The notes: generated from the letters alone by a model not told the origin. A stretch of 54,909 nt of DNA from Comamonadaceae bacterium PBBC1 (GCA_002256145.1 NKIP01000024.1:1-54909); one strand, 5' to 3'. Positions 16,414 through 25,649 are shown, counted from the first letter of the stretch. Numbers and translations are program-made.

Positions 16414-18912
16414 TTGGACAAGAAACAACTCACCGAGAGCGACATCCGCGCCCGTTTCATCACGCCTGCCATTGAGCAGGCCGGGTGGGACCCGATGACG
16501 CAGGTGTTTCATGAGTTTGGTTTGCGGGCAGGGCGCATCAGCGTGCGGGGCAAAACGGCCCACAGAGATGCATCCACCATCCTCAAGGCCGACTACGCGC
16601 TGTTCTTTAAGCCCAACATCCCCATCGCGGTGGTCGAGGCCAAAGACAACAACAAACCCATGGGCTCGGGCATGGCCCAGGCCATCAACTACGCCCAGCT
16701 CCTTGACGTGCCCTTCAGCTTCTCCAGCAACGGCGACGGCTTTGTGTTCCGCGACGCCACGATGGCCGATGGCGTGCTGGAGAAAAACCTCACCCTTGAC
16801 GAGTTCCCCTCGCCGCAAGAATTGTGGAGCCGCTATTGCACCTGGAAGGGCTGGACGCCCCAAGTGCGCAGCGTGACCGAACATGACTACTACCCCGGCA
16901 AGACCCCGCGCTACTACCAGTTCACCGCCATCAACCGCACGGTCGAGGTCATCGCGGGCGGGCAAAAACGCGTCTTGCTGGTCATGGCCACAGGCACTGG
17001 CAAAACCTACACCGCTTTCCAGATCATCCACCGCTTGTGGAAATCCACCTGGCGCAACGACCCCACCAGCACCAAACCCAAGCGCATCCTGTTTCTGGCC
17101 GACCGCAACATCCTGATTGACCAAACCATGGTCAACGACTTTCGGCCTTTCAAAGGTGCCATGGCCAAGCTCAGCCCCAACGCCAAAGGCATCGAGACGG
17201 TCAACGCACAAGGCCAAGTCATGGTCGAAGAGGTGGACCTGGCCATCCACAAAACCACCAAGCTCGTGGACAAGAGCTACGAGATTTACCTCTCGCTCTA
17301 CCAAGCCGTGTCGGGCACCGAAGAAGAGCGCAACATCTACAAACAGTTCAGCCCCGACTTCTTTGACCTGATCGTGGTGGACGAGTGCCACCGTGGCAGC
17401 GCCAACGAAGACTCCGCTTGGCGCGACATCCTCACCTACTTTGGCAGCGCCACACAAGTGGGCCTGACCGCCACGCCCAAAGAAACCCAAGACACCTCCA
17501 ACACCGAATACTTTGGCGAGCCGGTTTACACCTACAGCCTCAAGCAAGGCATCGAAGACGGCTTCTTGTCGCCCTACAAAGTCGTGCGGGTGGACTTGGA
17601 CAAAGACACCTTTGGCTGGCGGCCCACGCAAGGCATGACCGACAAGCACGGCCACCTGATCGAAGACCGCATCTACAACGCCACCGACATGAACCGCAAA
17701 TTGGTTCTGGAGCAACGCGACGAAGTGGTGGCCGCCAAGATCACTGAATACCTCAAGGCCACCGACCGCTACGCCAAGACCATTGTGTTTTGCGAAGACA
17801 TTGACCACGCCGCCCGCATGCGCCAAGCGCTGGCCAATGCCAACGCCGACATTTGCAAAGACCAACCCCACTACGTGGTGCAAATCACGGGCGACAACGC
17901 CGAAGGCAAAGGCCAGCTCGACAACTTCATCGACCCCGAAAAGCCCTACCCGGTGATCGCCACCACCTCCAAGCTCATGAGCACCGGGGTAGACGCGCAA
18001 ACCTGCAAGCTCATCGTGCTGGACCAGAACATCAAGTCCATGACGCTGTTCAAGCAGATCATTGGCCGGGGCACCCGCCTGCGCGAAGACTTGGGCAAAA
18101 CCTGGTTCACCATCCTCGACTTCAAACGCGCCACCGAACTGTTTGCCGACCCCAAGTTTGACGGCGAACCCGTGCAGATTTACCAGCCCCAACCTGGCGA
18201 GCCCGTCACCCCGCCAGACGAGCTGCCTGGTGCATTGGGCGTTGATGGCCCTTTGACAACAGGCCAACCCGATCCATTGGCTGACCCCTTTGGCGCCACA
18301 CCCGGCGGCTACACCGCACCCGGCACAGGCGCTGATGCCGAACCCAAAAAATACGTCCTCGGCGGCATGGTCACCGTGGCCGTAGCGCGTGAGCGCGTGC
18401 AATACCTCAGCGCCGACGGCAAGCTCATCACCGAAAGTCTGCGGGACTACACCCGCATCAACCTCACCAAACAATACGATTCGCTCGACAAGTTCTTGCA
18501 GGCCTGGAACGATGCCGACCGCAAAGCCGCCTTGGTGGAAGAACTCGAAAAGCAGGGGGTCTTGATCGAAGCACTGGCCGAAGAATTTGGCAAAGACCTT
18601 GATCCCTTCGACCTGCTCATGCATGTGGCCTACAACATGCCGCCCCTGACCCGGCGCGAGCGCGCTAATCGCGTTAAAAAGCGCAACGCCTTCACCCAAT
18701 ACGGCCCCGTGGCCCGCAAGGTGATCGACGCCCTGATTGACAAATACGCCGACGAAGGCATCGCCACCATCGAAAGCAACGAAGTCCTGAAGGTCCAACC
18801 CTTTACCGACTTTGGCAGCCCGGTTGAACTCATCAAAAGCTTTGGTGGTCGCCCCCAATACCTGGGTGCACTGCAAACGCTGGAGCGCGAACTGTACAAC
18901 ACATCTACATAA
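16414..18912 (+). CDS. hsdR: Type I restriction enzyme, R subunit (HsdR)
   Basis: The 832-residue motor and nuclease subunit of a type I restriction enzyme. An N-terminal nuclease site is visible (Asp near residue 59, then VVEAKDN with Glu75 and Lys77), followed by Walker A ATGTGKT (about 192-198), DECH (from Asp323) and helicase motif VI (IIGRGTRLRED). The C-terminal part would dock on HsdM. Length and sequence type suggest the EcoAI (type IB) group, and the 489-residue HsdM agrees. The start is TTG at 16414. It cleaves DNA lacking the methylation laid down by HsdM/HsdS. An intergenic strip of about 90-140 bases separates it from the divergent NifA-like gene and must hold its promoter. Confidence 0.96.
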   Translation: MDKKQLTESDIRARFITPAIEQAGWDPMTQVFHEFGLRAGRISVRGKTAHRDASTILKADYALFFKPNIPIAVVEAKDNNKPMGSGMAQAINYAQLLDVPFSFSSNGDGFVFRDATMADGVLEKNLTLDEFPSPQELWSRYCTWKGWTPQVRSVTEHDYYPGKTPRYYQFTAINRTVEVIAGGQKRVLLVMATGTGKTYTAFQIIHRLWKSTWRNDPTSTKPKRILFLADRNILIDQTMVNDFRPFKGAMAKLSPNAKGIETVNAQGQVMVEEVDLAIHKTTKLVDKSYEIYLSLYQAVSGTEEERNIYKQFSPDFFDLIVVDECHRGSANEDSAWRDILTYFGSATQVGLTATPKETQDTSNTEYFGEPVYTYSLKQGIEDGFLSPYKVVRVDLDKDTFGWRPTQGMTDKHGHLIEDRIYNATDMNRKLVLEQRDEVVAAKITEYLKATDRYAKTIVFCEDIDHAARMRQALANANADICKDQPHYVVQITGDNAEGKGQLDNFIDPEKPYPVIATTSKLMSTGVDAQTCKLIVLDQNIKSMTLFKQIIGRGTRLREDLGKTWFTILDFKRATELFADPKFDGEPVQIYQPQPGEPVTPPDELPGALGVDGPLTTGQPDPLADPFGATPGGYTAPGTGADAEPKKYVLGGMVTVAVARERVQYLSADGKLITESLRDYTRINLTKQYDSLDKFLQAWNDADRKAALVEELEKQGVLIEALAEEFGKDLDPFDLLMHVAYNMPPLTRRERANRVKKRNAFTQYGPVARKVIDALIDKYADEGIATIESNEVLKVQPFTDFGSPVELIKSFGGRPQYLGALQTLERELYNTST

Positions 18913-18934
18913 AGAACACAGGTACACAAAGACC

Positions 18935-19423
18935 ATGAAAGATCTTTTCAATAAAGCCAAATCCAAAGCTGGTGACTTGTTGACATCCGCTAAAGATATG
19001 GGGCCTGATGCGGGAGACATCAAACGTGCTGCTGACTTTTTGGTCGATGCTGCAAGCAAGACAGCAACAGAGGTAAGTCGTCTTGGAAAAGATGCACTGA
19101 AGACCGATATGGCCAAAGACGCGGCGGCAGGTGCCGCGATTGGTGCGGCTGTGGCCGTACCCATTCCCCTGGTTGGGCCTATCGCTGGTGCAGTTGTTGG
19201 GGCAGGCTTGGGTATTTACAAAAATATCAAGCAAGGCCCGCAGACCGAACGCCCGGTGGCTTTGCCGAACGACACTTCTTCAAACGTCATTGAAGCGGAA
19301 AGCAAAATTGTTCCATCGGTCGATAAATTCGAAGAGCTGAGCAAGCTGCACGATTTGAAAGTCAAAGGTGTCTTGACCGAAGACGAATTCGCTGCTGAAA
19401 AGAAAAAAGTCTTAGACCGCTAA
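18935..19423 (+). CDS. Small membrane protein with C-terminal SHOCT domain
   Basis: A 162-residue protein with an amphipathic, lysine-rich N-terminus (about residues 1-60) and a glycine/alanine-rich hairpin of two membrane-type stretches around residues 64-96 (GAAIGAAVAVPIPLVGPIAG, then GAGLGIY). It ends in a SHOCT domain (FEELSKLHDLKVKGVLTEDE, residues about 132-151, then FAAEKKKVL). SHOCT domains are short oligomerisation elements. It is encoded 22 bases after hsdR and 28 bases before hsdM, inside the restriction operon, where no such protein is normally needed. A membrane-associated accessory or regulator of the defence island is possible; the function is not known. An in-frame extension upstream overlaps hsdR and is rejected. 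Confidence 0.8.
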   Translation: MKDLFNKAKSKAGDLLTSAKDMGPDAGDIKRAADFLVDAASKTATEVSRLGKDALKTDMAKDAAAGAAIGAAVAVPIPLVGPIAGAVVGAGLGIYKNIKQGPQTERPVALPNDTSSNVIEAESKIVPSVDKFEELSKLHDLKVKGVLTEDEFAAEKKKVLDR

Positions 19424-19451
19424 ACGGGTTTTGAGTCAATAAAGAATCCGC

Positions 19452-20921
19452 ATGTCCAACATCTCCTCTGTCATCAAATCCATCCAAGACATCATGCGCC
19501 AAGACTCTGGCGTGGATGGCGACGCGCAGCGCATCTCGCAGCTCACTTGGCTCTTGTTCCTCAAAGTGTTTGACGCGCTCGAAGAAGAGCTCGAGCTGAC
19601 CCGCGACGACTACAAAAGCCCTATCCCCGAGGCCATGCGCTGGCGCAACTGGGCGCTTGATGCAGAAGGCATCACAGGTGATGCCCTGTTGGACTTTGTG
19701 AACAACCAGCTCTTTGCCACCCTCAAAAGCCTGAGCGGTGACGCCCAGCGCAACCCCCGTGGCTATGTGGTGCGTGGCGTGTTTGAAGACGCCTACAACT
19801 ACATGAAAAGCGGCCAACTGCTGCGTCAGGTCATCAACAAACTCAACGCGATCGACTTCAACCGCCAGGCCGAGCGCCACCAGTTCAACGACCTCTACGA
19901 AAAAATCCTCAAAGACCTGCAAAGCGCAGGCAACGCGGGCGAGTTCTACACGCCCCGCGCCGTGACGCAGTTCATGGTGGACATGGTCAACCCCCAGCTG
20001 GGCGAGCGCGTGATGGACCCGGCCACCGGCACGGGCGGATTTTTGGTCTGCGCCATCGAACACCTGCGCAAACAAGTGCACAACACCGCAGAAGAAGCCA
20101 CGCTGCAAAACAGCATCTTGGGCGTTGAGAAAAAACAAATGCCCCACATGCTGTGCGTGACCAACCTCATGCTGCACGGCATCGAAGTGCCCAGCCTGGT
20201 CCGCCACGACAACACCCTGAGCCGCCCGCTGCGCGACTACACCCCCGCCGACCGGGTGGACGTGATCCTGACCAACCCGCCCTTTGGCGGCATTGAAGAG
20301 CCGGGCATCGAACAAGGCTTTCCGGCCGATGTGCGCACCAAAGAAACGGCCGATTTGTTTTTGGTGCTCATCAAACACATCCTCAAAACCAACGGCCGCG
20401 CCGCGCTGGTGTTGCCCGACGGCACGCTGTTTGGCGAAGGCGTGAAAACCCGCATCAAAGAACAACTGCTGGCCGAATGCAACCTGCACACCATCGTGCG
20501 CCTGCCCAACGGTGTGTTTGCGCCCTACACCGGCATCAAAACCAACCTGCTGTTCTTTACCAAAGGCAAGCCCACCGAACACGTTTGGTACTACGAACAC
20601 CCCTACCCAGCGGGCGTGAAGAGCTACAACAAAACCAAGCCTATTCGTATTGAAGAGTTCGATGCCGAAAAAGCCTGGTGGGGAACCGAAGCTGATGGCT
20701 TTGCCGCCCGTGTGGAAAACGAACGCGCATGGAAGGTGAGCATTGAGCAGATCAAAGCCGCCAACTTCAACCTCGACCAAAAGAACCCACACGCCGCCGA
20801 AGTGGTGAGCCACGACCCCGAGCAACTGCTGGCCGACTACGCCCGCCTGCAACTTGAGGCACAAAGCCTGCGCGACCAACTCAAAAGCATCCTCGCCCAA
20901 TCGCTGGGAGCCCCAGCGTGA
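19452..20921 (+). CDS. hsdM: Type I restriction enzyme, methylation subunit (HsdM)
   Basis: A 489-residue N6-adenine methyltransferase subunit. The N-terminal HsdM domain (about 5-130) is followed by AGEFYTPRAVTQFMVDM, the SAM-binding motif MDPATGTGGF (about 188-197) and the catalytic NPPF (about 275). With HsdS it methylates the recognition site; with HsdR it restricts. Its length equals that of EcoAI-type HsdM. It overlaps hsdS by 4 bases (GTGA), so translation is coupled. Confidence 0.97.
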   Translation: MSNISSVIKSIQDIMRQDSGVDGDAQRISQLTWLLFLKVFDALEEELELTRDDYKSPIPEAMRWRNWALDAEGITGDALLDFVNNQLFATLKSLSGDAQRNPRGYVVRGVFEDAYNYMKSGQLLRQVINKLNAIDFNRQAERHQFNDLYEKILKDLQSAGNAGEFYTPRAVTQFMVDMVNPQLGERVMDPATGTGGFLVCAIEHLRKQVHNTAEEATLQNSILGVEKKQMPHMLCVTNLMLHGIEVPSLVRHDNTLSRPLRDYTPADRVDVILTNPPFGGIEEPGIEQGFPADVRTKETADLFLVLIKHILKTNGRAALVLPDGTLFGEGVKTRIKEQLLAECNLHTIVRLPNGVFAPYTGIKTNLLFFTKGKPTEHVWYYEHPYPAGVKSYNKTKPIRIEEFDAEKAWWGTEADGFAARVENERAWKVSIEQIKAANFNLDQKNPHAAEVVSHDPEQLLADYARLQLEAQSLRDQLKSILAQSLGAPA

Positions 20922-22642
20922 GCGCAGTGCTGACGGCGCAAGAGCCCAGCGCCAAATACTTGGTGAATTTGCAGCCGCCGCTGGTTCGGCACTTTGACTT
21001 GATCGCCCAAGCCCCCGGCGGCGTGGCCCGCCTGCGCGAACTCATCTTGACGCTGGCCGTGCAAGGCAAGCTGGTGCCTCAAGACCCGAGCGATGAACCT
21101 GCGAGTGAACTGCTCAAGAAGATCAGGGCGGAGAAAGACCGACTGATTGCGGAAGGCAAGATCAAGCGGGACAAGCCATTGGCTGAAATTGCGGATGAGG
21201 AAAAACCGTTTGAGTTGCCAGCGAGCTGGACATGGACTCGCTTTGGTGATGTATCGATTAACCGGGATGGTGAGCGCATTCCTGTTTCGTCCAGTGATCG
21301 GGAATCACGCGCCAAAATTTATGACTACTACGGTGCATCAGGGGTCATCGACAAGATTGACGGCTATCTGTTTGAAAAGACACTCCTTCTTATTGGTGAA
21401 GACGGTGCGAACCTCATCAACCGTTCGACGCCTATTGCATTCTTAGCCCACGGCAAATATTGGGTCAACAACCACGCACACGTTGTCGATGCAACTCATC
21501 ATCAACTGCTTGATTACCTTGCGTTGTTCATCAATTCGATTTCGCTCAGACCGTACGTTACAGGAACGGCGCAACCGAAGATGAATCAGGCGAAACTGAA
21601 TAGCATTCTTGTTGCGGTTCCACCCTTGGCCGAACAATCCCGCATCGTCACACGCGTCGAAGAACTGATGCAACTCTGCGACGCCCTCGAAGCCAGCGGC
21701 CAGCTCGAAGCGAAGCAACACGCCCAACTCGTCAACACCCTGCTGGGCACGCTCACCCAAAGCGAAACGCCCGAGGCACTGGCCGACAACTGGCAACGCA
21801 TCGCCACCCACTTCGACGTGCTGCTCGACCGCCCCGAAGCCGTGGACGCCCTCGAACAAACCATCCTCCAACTGGCCGTGCGCGGCCTCCTTGTCCCCCA
21901 AGACCCCACCGACGAACCCGCCAGCGTCCTCCTCCAAAAAATCCGCACCGAAAAAGACCACCTCATTGCCCAAGGCAAGATCAAACGCGACAAACCCCTG
22001 CCACCCATCACCGATGAAGAAAAACCGTTCGAGTTGCCGCAGGGTTGGGAGTGGGCAAGATTTGGTGATCTTGCTCAAATTTCCAGTGGCGTGACGTTAG
22101 GTAGAAAAACACCTATTTCAAAGCCATTGCTTTTGCCGTATTTGCGGGTTGCGAATGTGCAGCGTTGGACGCTCAAGTTGGAATCGTTGAAAGAAGTCGT
22201 CATTGATGAAAAAGAGGTGGATCGATTCAAAATTTGCAGCGGCGATTTATTGATCACTGAAGGGGGTGACTGGGATAAAGTGGGTCGAACGGCGATTTGG
22301 CGCGATCAACTACTAAGCTGCCTGCATCAAAACCATGTCTTTAAGGCCAGAGGTGTTACGGCCGAATGGTCTCCAGAATGGGCTGAGCTTTACCTGAACT
22401 CCGATATCGCTAGAAGCTACTTCGCCGCATCAGCCAAGCAGACGACGAACCTAGCCTCGATCAATATGACGGAGTTGAAGAATTGTGTTGTTCCATTACC
22501 CCCATCATCTGAACAATCCCGCATCGTCACCCGCGTCAAAGAACTCCGCAGTCTTTGCGCTGATCTGCGTCAGCGTCTCGCTGCACTGCAAAGCGGTCAA
22601 AAACAACTTGCGACGGCATTGATAGAAAATGCCAAGTCGTAA
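20918..22642 (+). CDS. hsdS: Type I restriction enzyme, specificity subunit (HsdS)
   Basis: This 574-residue DNA-recognition subunit has two target-recognition domains set in a pseudo-symmetric frame. The conserved regions are strikingly alike: LVPQDPSDEPASELL...FELPASW (about residues 38-112) and LVPQDPTDEPASVLL...FELPQGW (about 310-383). Each target domain ends in PLAEQSRIVTRVEEL or its relative SSEQSRIVTRVKEL. The two variable domains determine a bipartite site that cannot be deduced here. The start is GTG 20918 inside the hsdM stop. No second hsdS or invertible repeat is seen, so phase variation is unlikely. Confidence 0.95.
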   Translation: MSAVLTAQEPSAKYLVNLQPPLVRHFDLIAQAPGGVARLRELILTLAVQGKLVPQDPSDEPASELLKKIRAEKDRLIAEGKIKRDKPLAEIADEEKPFELPASWTWTRFGDVSINRDGERIPVSSSDRESRAKIYDYYGASGVIDKIDGYLFEKTLLLIGEDGANLINRSTPIAFLAHGKYWVNNHAHVVDATHHQLLDYLALFINSISLRPYVTGTAQPKMNQAKLNSILVAVPPLAEQSRIVTRVEELMQLCDALEASGQLEAKQHAQLVNTLLGTLTQSETPEALADNWQRIATHFDVLLDRPEAVDALEQTILQLAVRGLLVPQDPTDEPASVLLQKIRTEKDHLIAQGKIKRDKPLPPITDEEKPFELPQGWEWARFGDLAQISSGVTLGRKTPISKPLLLPYLRVANVQRWTLKLESLKEVVIDEKEVDRFKICSGDLLITEGGDWDKVGRTAIWRDQLLSCLHQNHVFKARGVTAEWSPEWAELYLNSDIARSYFAASAKQTTNLASINMTELKNCVVPLPPSSEQSRIVTRVKELRSLCADLRQRLAALQSGQKQLATALIENAKS

Positions 22643-22666
22643 CCGACCATTGCCAAAGGCAAGCCC

Positions 22667-23818
22667 ATGCTGCTCACCAACATCCGATTGAAGAACTGGC
22701 GCAATTTCCAAACGCTGGACTTGCCCTTGCGCGGCGTGTCCTACGTGCTGGGTCCTAATGCTTCGGGCAAGTCGAACTTGTTGGATGCTTTGCGCTTTTT
22801 ACGCGATGTGAGCAAGACCAACGGCGGTGGCCTTCAGGCCGCCATTGCCGAGCGTGGTGGCATCTCCAAGGTGCGCTGCTTGCACGCACGTCGTGATCCT
22901 GAAGTTGAAATTGACATTGAGCTGAGTGAGGACTTGGACCAGCCGGTCAAGTGGCGCTATGTGTTGGCGTTCAAGCCTGAGGGCAAAGGCGCGCAGCGCC
23001 TGTTGGTGTCCCGTGAGCAGGTTTGGGAAGACGGTAAGTTGGTGCTGAACCGGCCTGACAAAAAAGATGATGTGGATGTGCTGTTGCGCACGCAAACCCA
23101 TCTGGAGCAGATTCAGACCAACATCAAATTCCGTGAAGTGGGTGACTTCCTAAGTCAAATCACCTATCTGCATTTGGTTCCTCAGCTTTTGCGTTTTGGC
23201 GAAAAGATTGGCGGGCATCGCCTAACCGACGATCCCTTCGGTCAAGGATTCTTGGAGCGCTTGGCCAAAACCCCAGACAAAACGCGCACTTCCCGGTTGA
23301 AAAAAATATCCGCCGCCTTGAAGCTGGCTGTGCCTCAGTTTGAGGAGCTGCGTTTTGTGAAAGACGACATGGGCCATCCGCATCTGGAAGCCCTTTATGC
23401 CCACCACCGTCCGAATGCGGGTTGGCAATCTGAAGAGCATTTTTCGGATGGCACGCTGCGTTTGTTGGGCTTGCTGTGGGCGTTGCTGGAAGGCAGTTCC
23501 ATGCTGCTGCTGGAAGAGCCAGAGATTTCTTTGAACGATGCGATCGTGAAAGAAATACCCTTGATCGTGGATCGCTTGCAGCGTGACCGTAAAACGAAAC
23601 GGCAAGTGGTCTTGACTACGCACAGTGATGCTTTGTTGAGTAACCCTGGCATTGATGAGCGCGGTGTGGTGATATTGGAGACCGGTAAACAAGGCACGAC
23701 AGGACGGGCATTGAATCAAAGCGAAAGACAAGCCCTGAGCGCGGGCTTGAGTATTGCTGAAGTGGTCTTGCCCAAGACACGCCCTCAAAATGTCAATCAA
23801 CTGGGGTTGTGGCAATGA
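22667..23818 (+). CDS. AAA ATPase (RecF/OLD-like, AAA_21), putative defence protein
   Basis: A 383-residue SMC/RecF-type ATPase without a coiled coil: Walker A GPNASGKSN (residues 29-37), the signature-like stretch FSDGTLRLLGLLWALLEG, Walker B MLLLEEPE (279-286) and the switch His319 in TTHSD. Such ATPases pair with nuclease-like partners in anti-phage systems (OLD, PARIS, Septu and relatives). The next gene overlaps by 4 bases and has TOPRIM-like acidic motifs, so the two probably form one complex. It starts 24 bases after hsdS and seems part of the same transcript. It may be an independent defence pair riding in the restriction operon. Confidence 0.88.
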   Translation: MLLTNIRLKNWRNFQTLDLPLRGVSYVLGPNASGKSNLLDALRFLRDVSKTNGGGLQAAIAERGGISKVRCLHARRDPEVEIDIELSEDLDQPVKWRYVLAFKPEGKGAQRLLVSREQVWEDGKLVLNRPDKKDDVDVLLRTQTHLEQIQTNIKFREVGDFLSQITYLHLVPQLLRFGEKIGGHRLTDDPFGQGFLERLAKTPDKTRTSRLKKISAALKLAVPQFEELRFVKDDMGHPHLEALYAHHRPNAGWQSEEHFSDGTLRLLGLLWALLEGSSMLLLEEPEISLNDAIVKEIPLIVDRLQRDRKTKRQVVLTTHSDALLSNPGIDERGVVILETGKQGTTGRALNQSERQALSAGLSIAEVVLPKTRPQNVNQLGLWQ

Positions 23819-24417
23819 TTCCGATTGCCGTGGCCACCGAAGATGAACTCAGTGAAGCCATCGCTCTTCGCCTGATTTCTGAACTCAAACGGCCGCACCA
23901 TGTGACACATACTTTGCGCCGCAATGGTTTCGGCTATTTGCAGTCGAAGATGGACAGTTGGTGCCAAATGGCCGAGCACCAAATCATGTTGGTCTTGACG
24001 GACTTGGATCGCTCCAATTGTCTTGTGGAGTTCCGTGACCAGTGGCTGACTGGCCGCCCACTGCCCACAAGCCTGATTTTCAGAATTGCTGTCAGAGAGG
24101 TGGAGTCATGGGTCTTGGCCGACCATCAGGCCTTGCGGGAATTGGTCGGCAAAAAAGGCGTCTTGCCAACGCAGCCTGACACATTGCCTGATCCAAAGCA
24201 TGCTTTGCTGGGCTTGGGCAAAACTGCACCGAAAAGCGTTCGGGATGATTTGATTAGAACCATAGACGGTCAATTGCGCCAAGGCGTGGGCTACAACGCA
24301 CGGCTGACGCATTGGATCAATACGGCTTGGAGTCCCGAAAGAGCCGCAGAACGCTCGCCAAGTTTGGCGCGGGCACGCATACGCCTACAAGAAGCGGCGG
24401 TTGCGTTTGCTGCTTGA
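23815..24417 (+). CDS. DUF4276/TOPRIM-like partner of the AAA ATPase
   Basis: The 200-residue protein has acidic motifs laid out as in TOPRIM nucleases: VATEDELSE near the N-terminus (Glu9, Glu11) and VLTDLDRSN (Asp63, Asp65), followed by REVESWVLAD. This resembles DUF4276 and related small TOPRIM-fold proteins encoded next to RecF-like ATPases. A nucleic-acid cutting role activated by the ATPase is inferred from analogy and not shown by the sequence. The ATG lies in the ATPase stop (ATGA), so the products are made in a coupled way. A start six bases upstream (TTG) is less likely. Confidence 0.72.
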   Translation: MIPIAVATEDELSEAIALRLISELKRPHHVTHTLRRNGFGYLQSKMDSWCQMAEHQIMLVLTDLDRSNCLVEFRDQWLTGRPLPTSLIFRIAVREVESWVLADHQALRELVGKKGVLPTQPDTLPDPKHALLGLGKTAPKSVRDDLIRTIDGQLRQGVGYNARLTHWINTAWSPERAAERSPSLARARIRLQEAAVAFAA

Positions 24418-24463
24418 TTTGCTATCCGTACGCTGACAACTTGCATTCTTTCCAGGACTGCCA

Positions 24464-25300
24464 ATGACCAAGTTTGCTTGCCAATACGCTTTGCTGCGTT
24501 TCCGCCCGTTTGCGGAGACGGGTGAGTTTGCGAACGTCGGCATTGTGTTGCTGGCACCAGAGGCCCGCTTTTTTGGGTTCAGACTGTTGAATCGTTATGG
24601 CCGGATCACCCAGTTTTTCAAAGAACTGGATAAAAAGGTTTACCTCAACGGGCGGGAGTTGTTCAAAGAAGAGTTGGAGCGATTTGCAGCCCAGTTACGA
24701 AAACTGGCGTTGGATGGTCGCAAGACCGTAACCGATGTGCGCTTGGCCGTTGATCTGTTTGCCGAGTTGGTGCGTCATCGCGAGGCGATTCTTCAGTTTG
24801 ATGAGCGCCGTGTTGTTCTGGCAGATGACCCCAAAGCCAAACTCAATGCGCTGTATGAGTATTACGTTGAGCGAAATTTCGTCACCAAAGAGTACCAAGA
24901 GCGATTGATGGAAAGCAGCATTCGCAAGTTACTTTTCAGCGCTCGGTTAGGTGAAAACTACCGCCAGGAAAAGCTGGGTGATGCCGATTTTGCGGTTAAC
25001 TTTCCATTCGTTCGCATGGCCGAAGGACACGCAGATCGGGTCATCAAGCCTTTGTATTTGGCTCAGAACGACACCACCAAAATCATCACCCACGGTGGTC
25101 AATGGGTCGATAAGATTCGCCGCTTACGCAAACGCCAGGCACTGCCTGAGAGCGTGATGTTTCCTGTCACTGCTCCTGCTTTTGATACAAGGGCTTATCG
25201 GGCTTTTGAGGAAATCAGTGAAGATTTGGCCGCAGAGCGCGTGCAAATCGTCACGGCTGTCAGCGATCAGCAGATTCTTGAGTTCGCTCAGGCACATTGA
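24464..25300 (+). CDS. DUF3037 family protein
   Basis: In this 278-residue protein the N-terminal part (QYALLRFRPFAETGEFANVG, about residues 7-26, then IVLLAPEARFFGFRLL) is the hallmark of DUF3037. The rest is helical with many charged residues and no recognisable catalytic motif. DUF3037 proteins have no established role. Position 46 bases after the TOPRIM-like gene, on the same strand and before a hairpin, suggests it is the last gene of the hsd transcript and perhaps a third part of the ATPase system. Confidence 0.75.
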   Translation: MTKFACQYALLRFRPFAETGEFANVGIVLLAPEARFFGFRLLNRYGRITQFFKELDKKVYLNGRELFKEELERFAAQLRKLALDGRKTVTDVRLAVDLFAELVRHREAILQFDERRVVLADDPKAKLNALYEYYVERNFVTKEYQERLMESSIRKLLFSARLGENYRQEKLGDADFAVNFPFVRMAEGHADRVIKPLYLAQNDTTKIITHGGQWVDKIRRLRKRQALPESVMFPVTAPAFDTRAYRAFEEISEDLAAERVQIVTAVSDQQILEFAQAH

Positions 25301-25361
25301 TCCGGGCTTGCTTGATGGACCGTGCGGGTCTTGTCTAAAAGCGCGCAAAGCTTCATCAGGT

Positions 25362-25392
25362 TTAGCTAAGAAAGCCCTGCTTTCTCGGCTAA
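25362..25392 (+). terminator. Hairpin at the end of the hsd/ATPase operon
   Basis: TTAGC-TA-AGAAAGC pairs with GCTTTCT-CG-GCTAA around a CCT loop, a 12-bp stem with one internal mismatch pair, 62 bases after the DUF3037 stop. The T run is missing. A second perfect inverted repeat (GTCTAAATT / AATTTAGAC, 25411-25441) follows. Confidence 0.45.
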
Positions 25393-25560
25393 GTCATTGA
25401 TTTGATTGATGTCTAAATTCTTCGTCACGATAAATTTAGACAAGAATCTAGCCGCATCAACGGCATTTATGCACGCTGTGCTGAAGAAAAACCCCCAAGC
25501 AGCTTGACGCCGAAGCGCTCCGCCGAAGGGGGCCGTGCAGCGCTGATTTTACAAAAACCA

Positions 25561-25627
25561 AAACACCGTCTGCCAACCCCGCGCCGCCAAGTGGCGGCAT
25601 ACGGTGCAGCGGTTGAAGACGGTGTTT
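25561..25627. repeat. Nested inverted repeat (cruciform-forming element)
   Basis: Outer arms AAACACCGTCT and AGACGGTGTTT (11 bp, perfect) continue into CAACC/GGTTG (5 bp), and the centre holds a separate hairpin GCCGCCA-AG-TGGCGGC. The whole 67 bases can fold as a branched structure. It lies in the 400-base gap between the hsd operon and the XRE/ImmA gene, with no gene on either strand that I can support. It could be a mobile-element end or a structured regulator. Confidence 0.65.
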
Positions 25628-25649
25628 GTGAATTGGAATTCCCCCAGTC

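Noticed and set aside
16369..19164. A 931-codon open frame on the minus strand opposite hsdR
   Set aside because: It mirrors the codon pattern of hsdR in GC-rich DNA, has low-complexity His/Val/Gly-rich sequence and no motif; hsdR is unmistakable on the other strand.
20918..22642. The two near-identical HsdS segments as signs of phase variation
   Set aside because: They are the normal conserved spacers of HsdS, lie in direct orientation within one gene, and there is no second hsdS or recombinase nearby.
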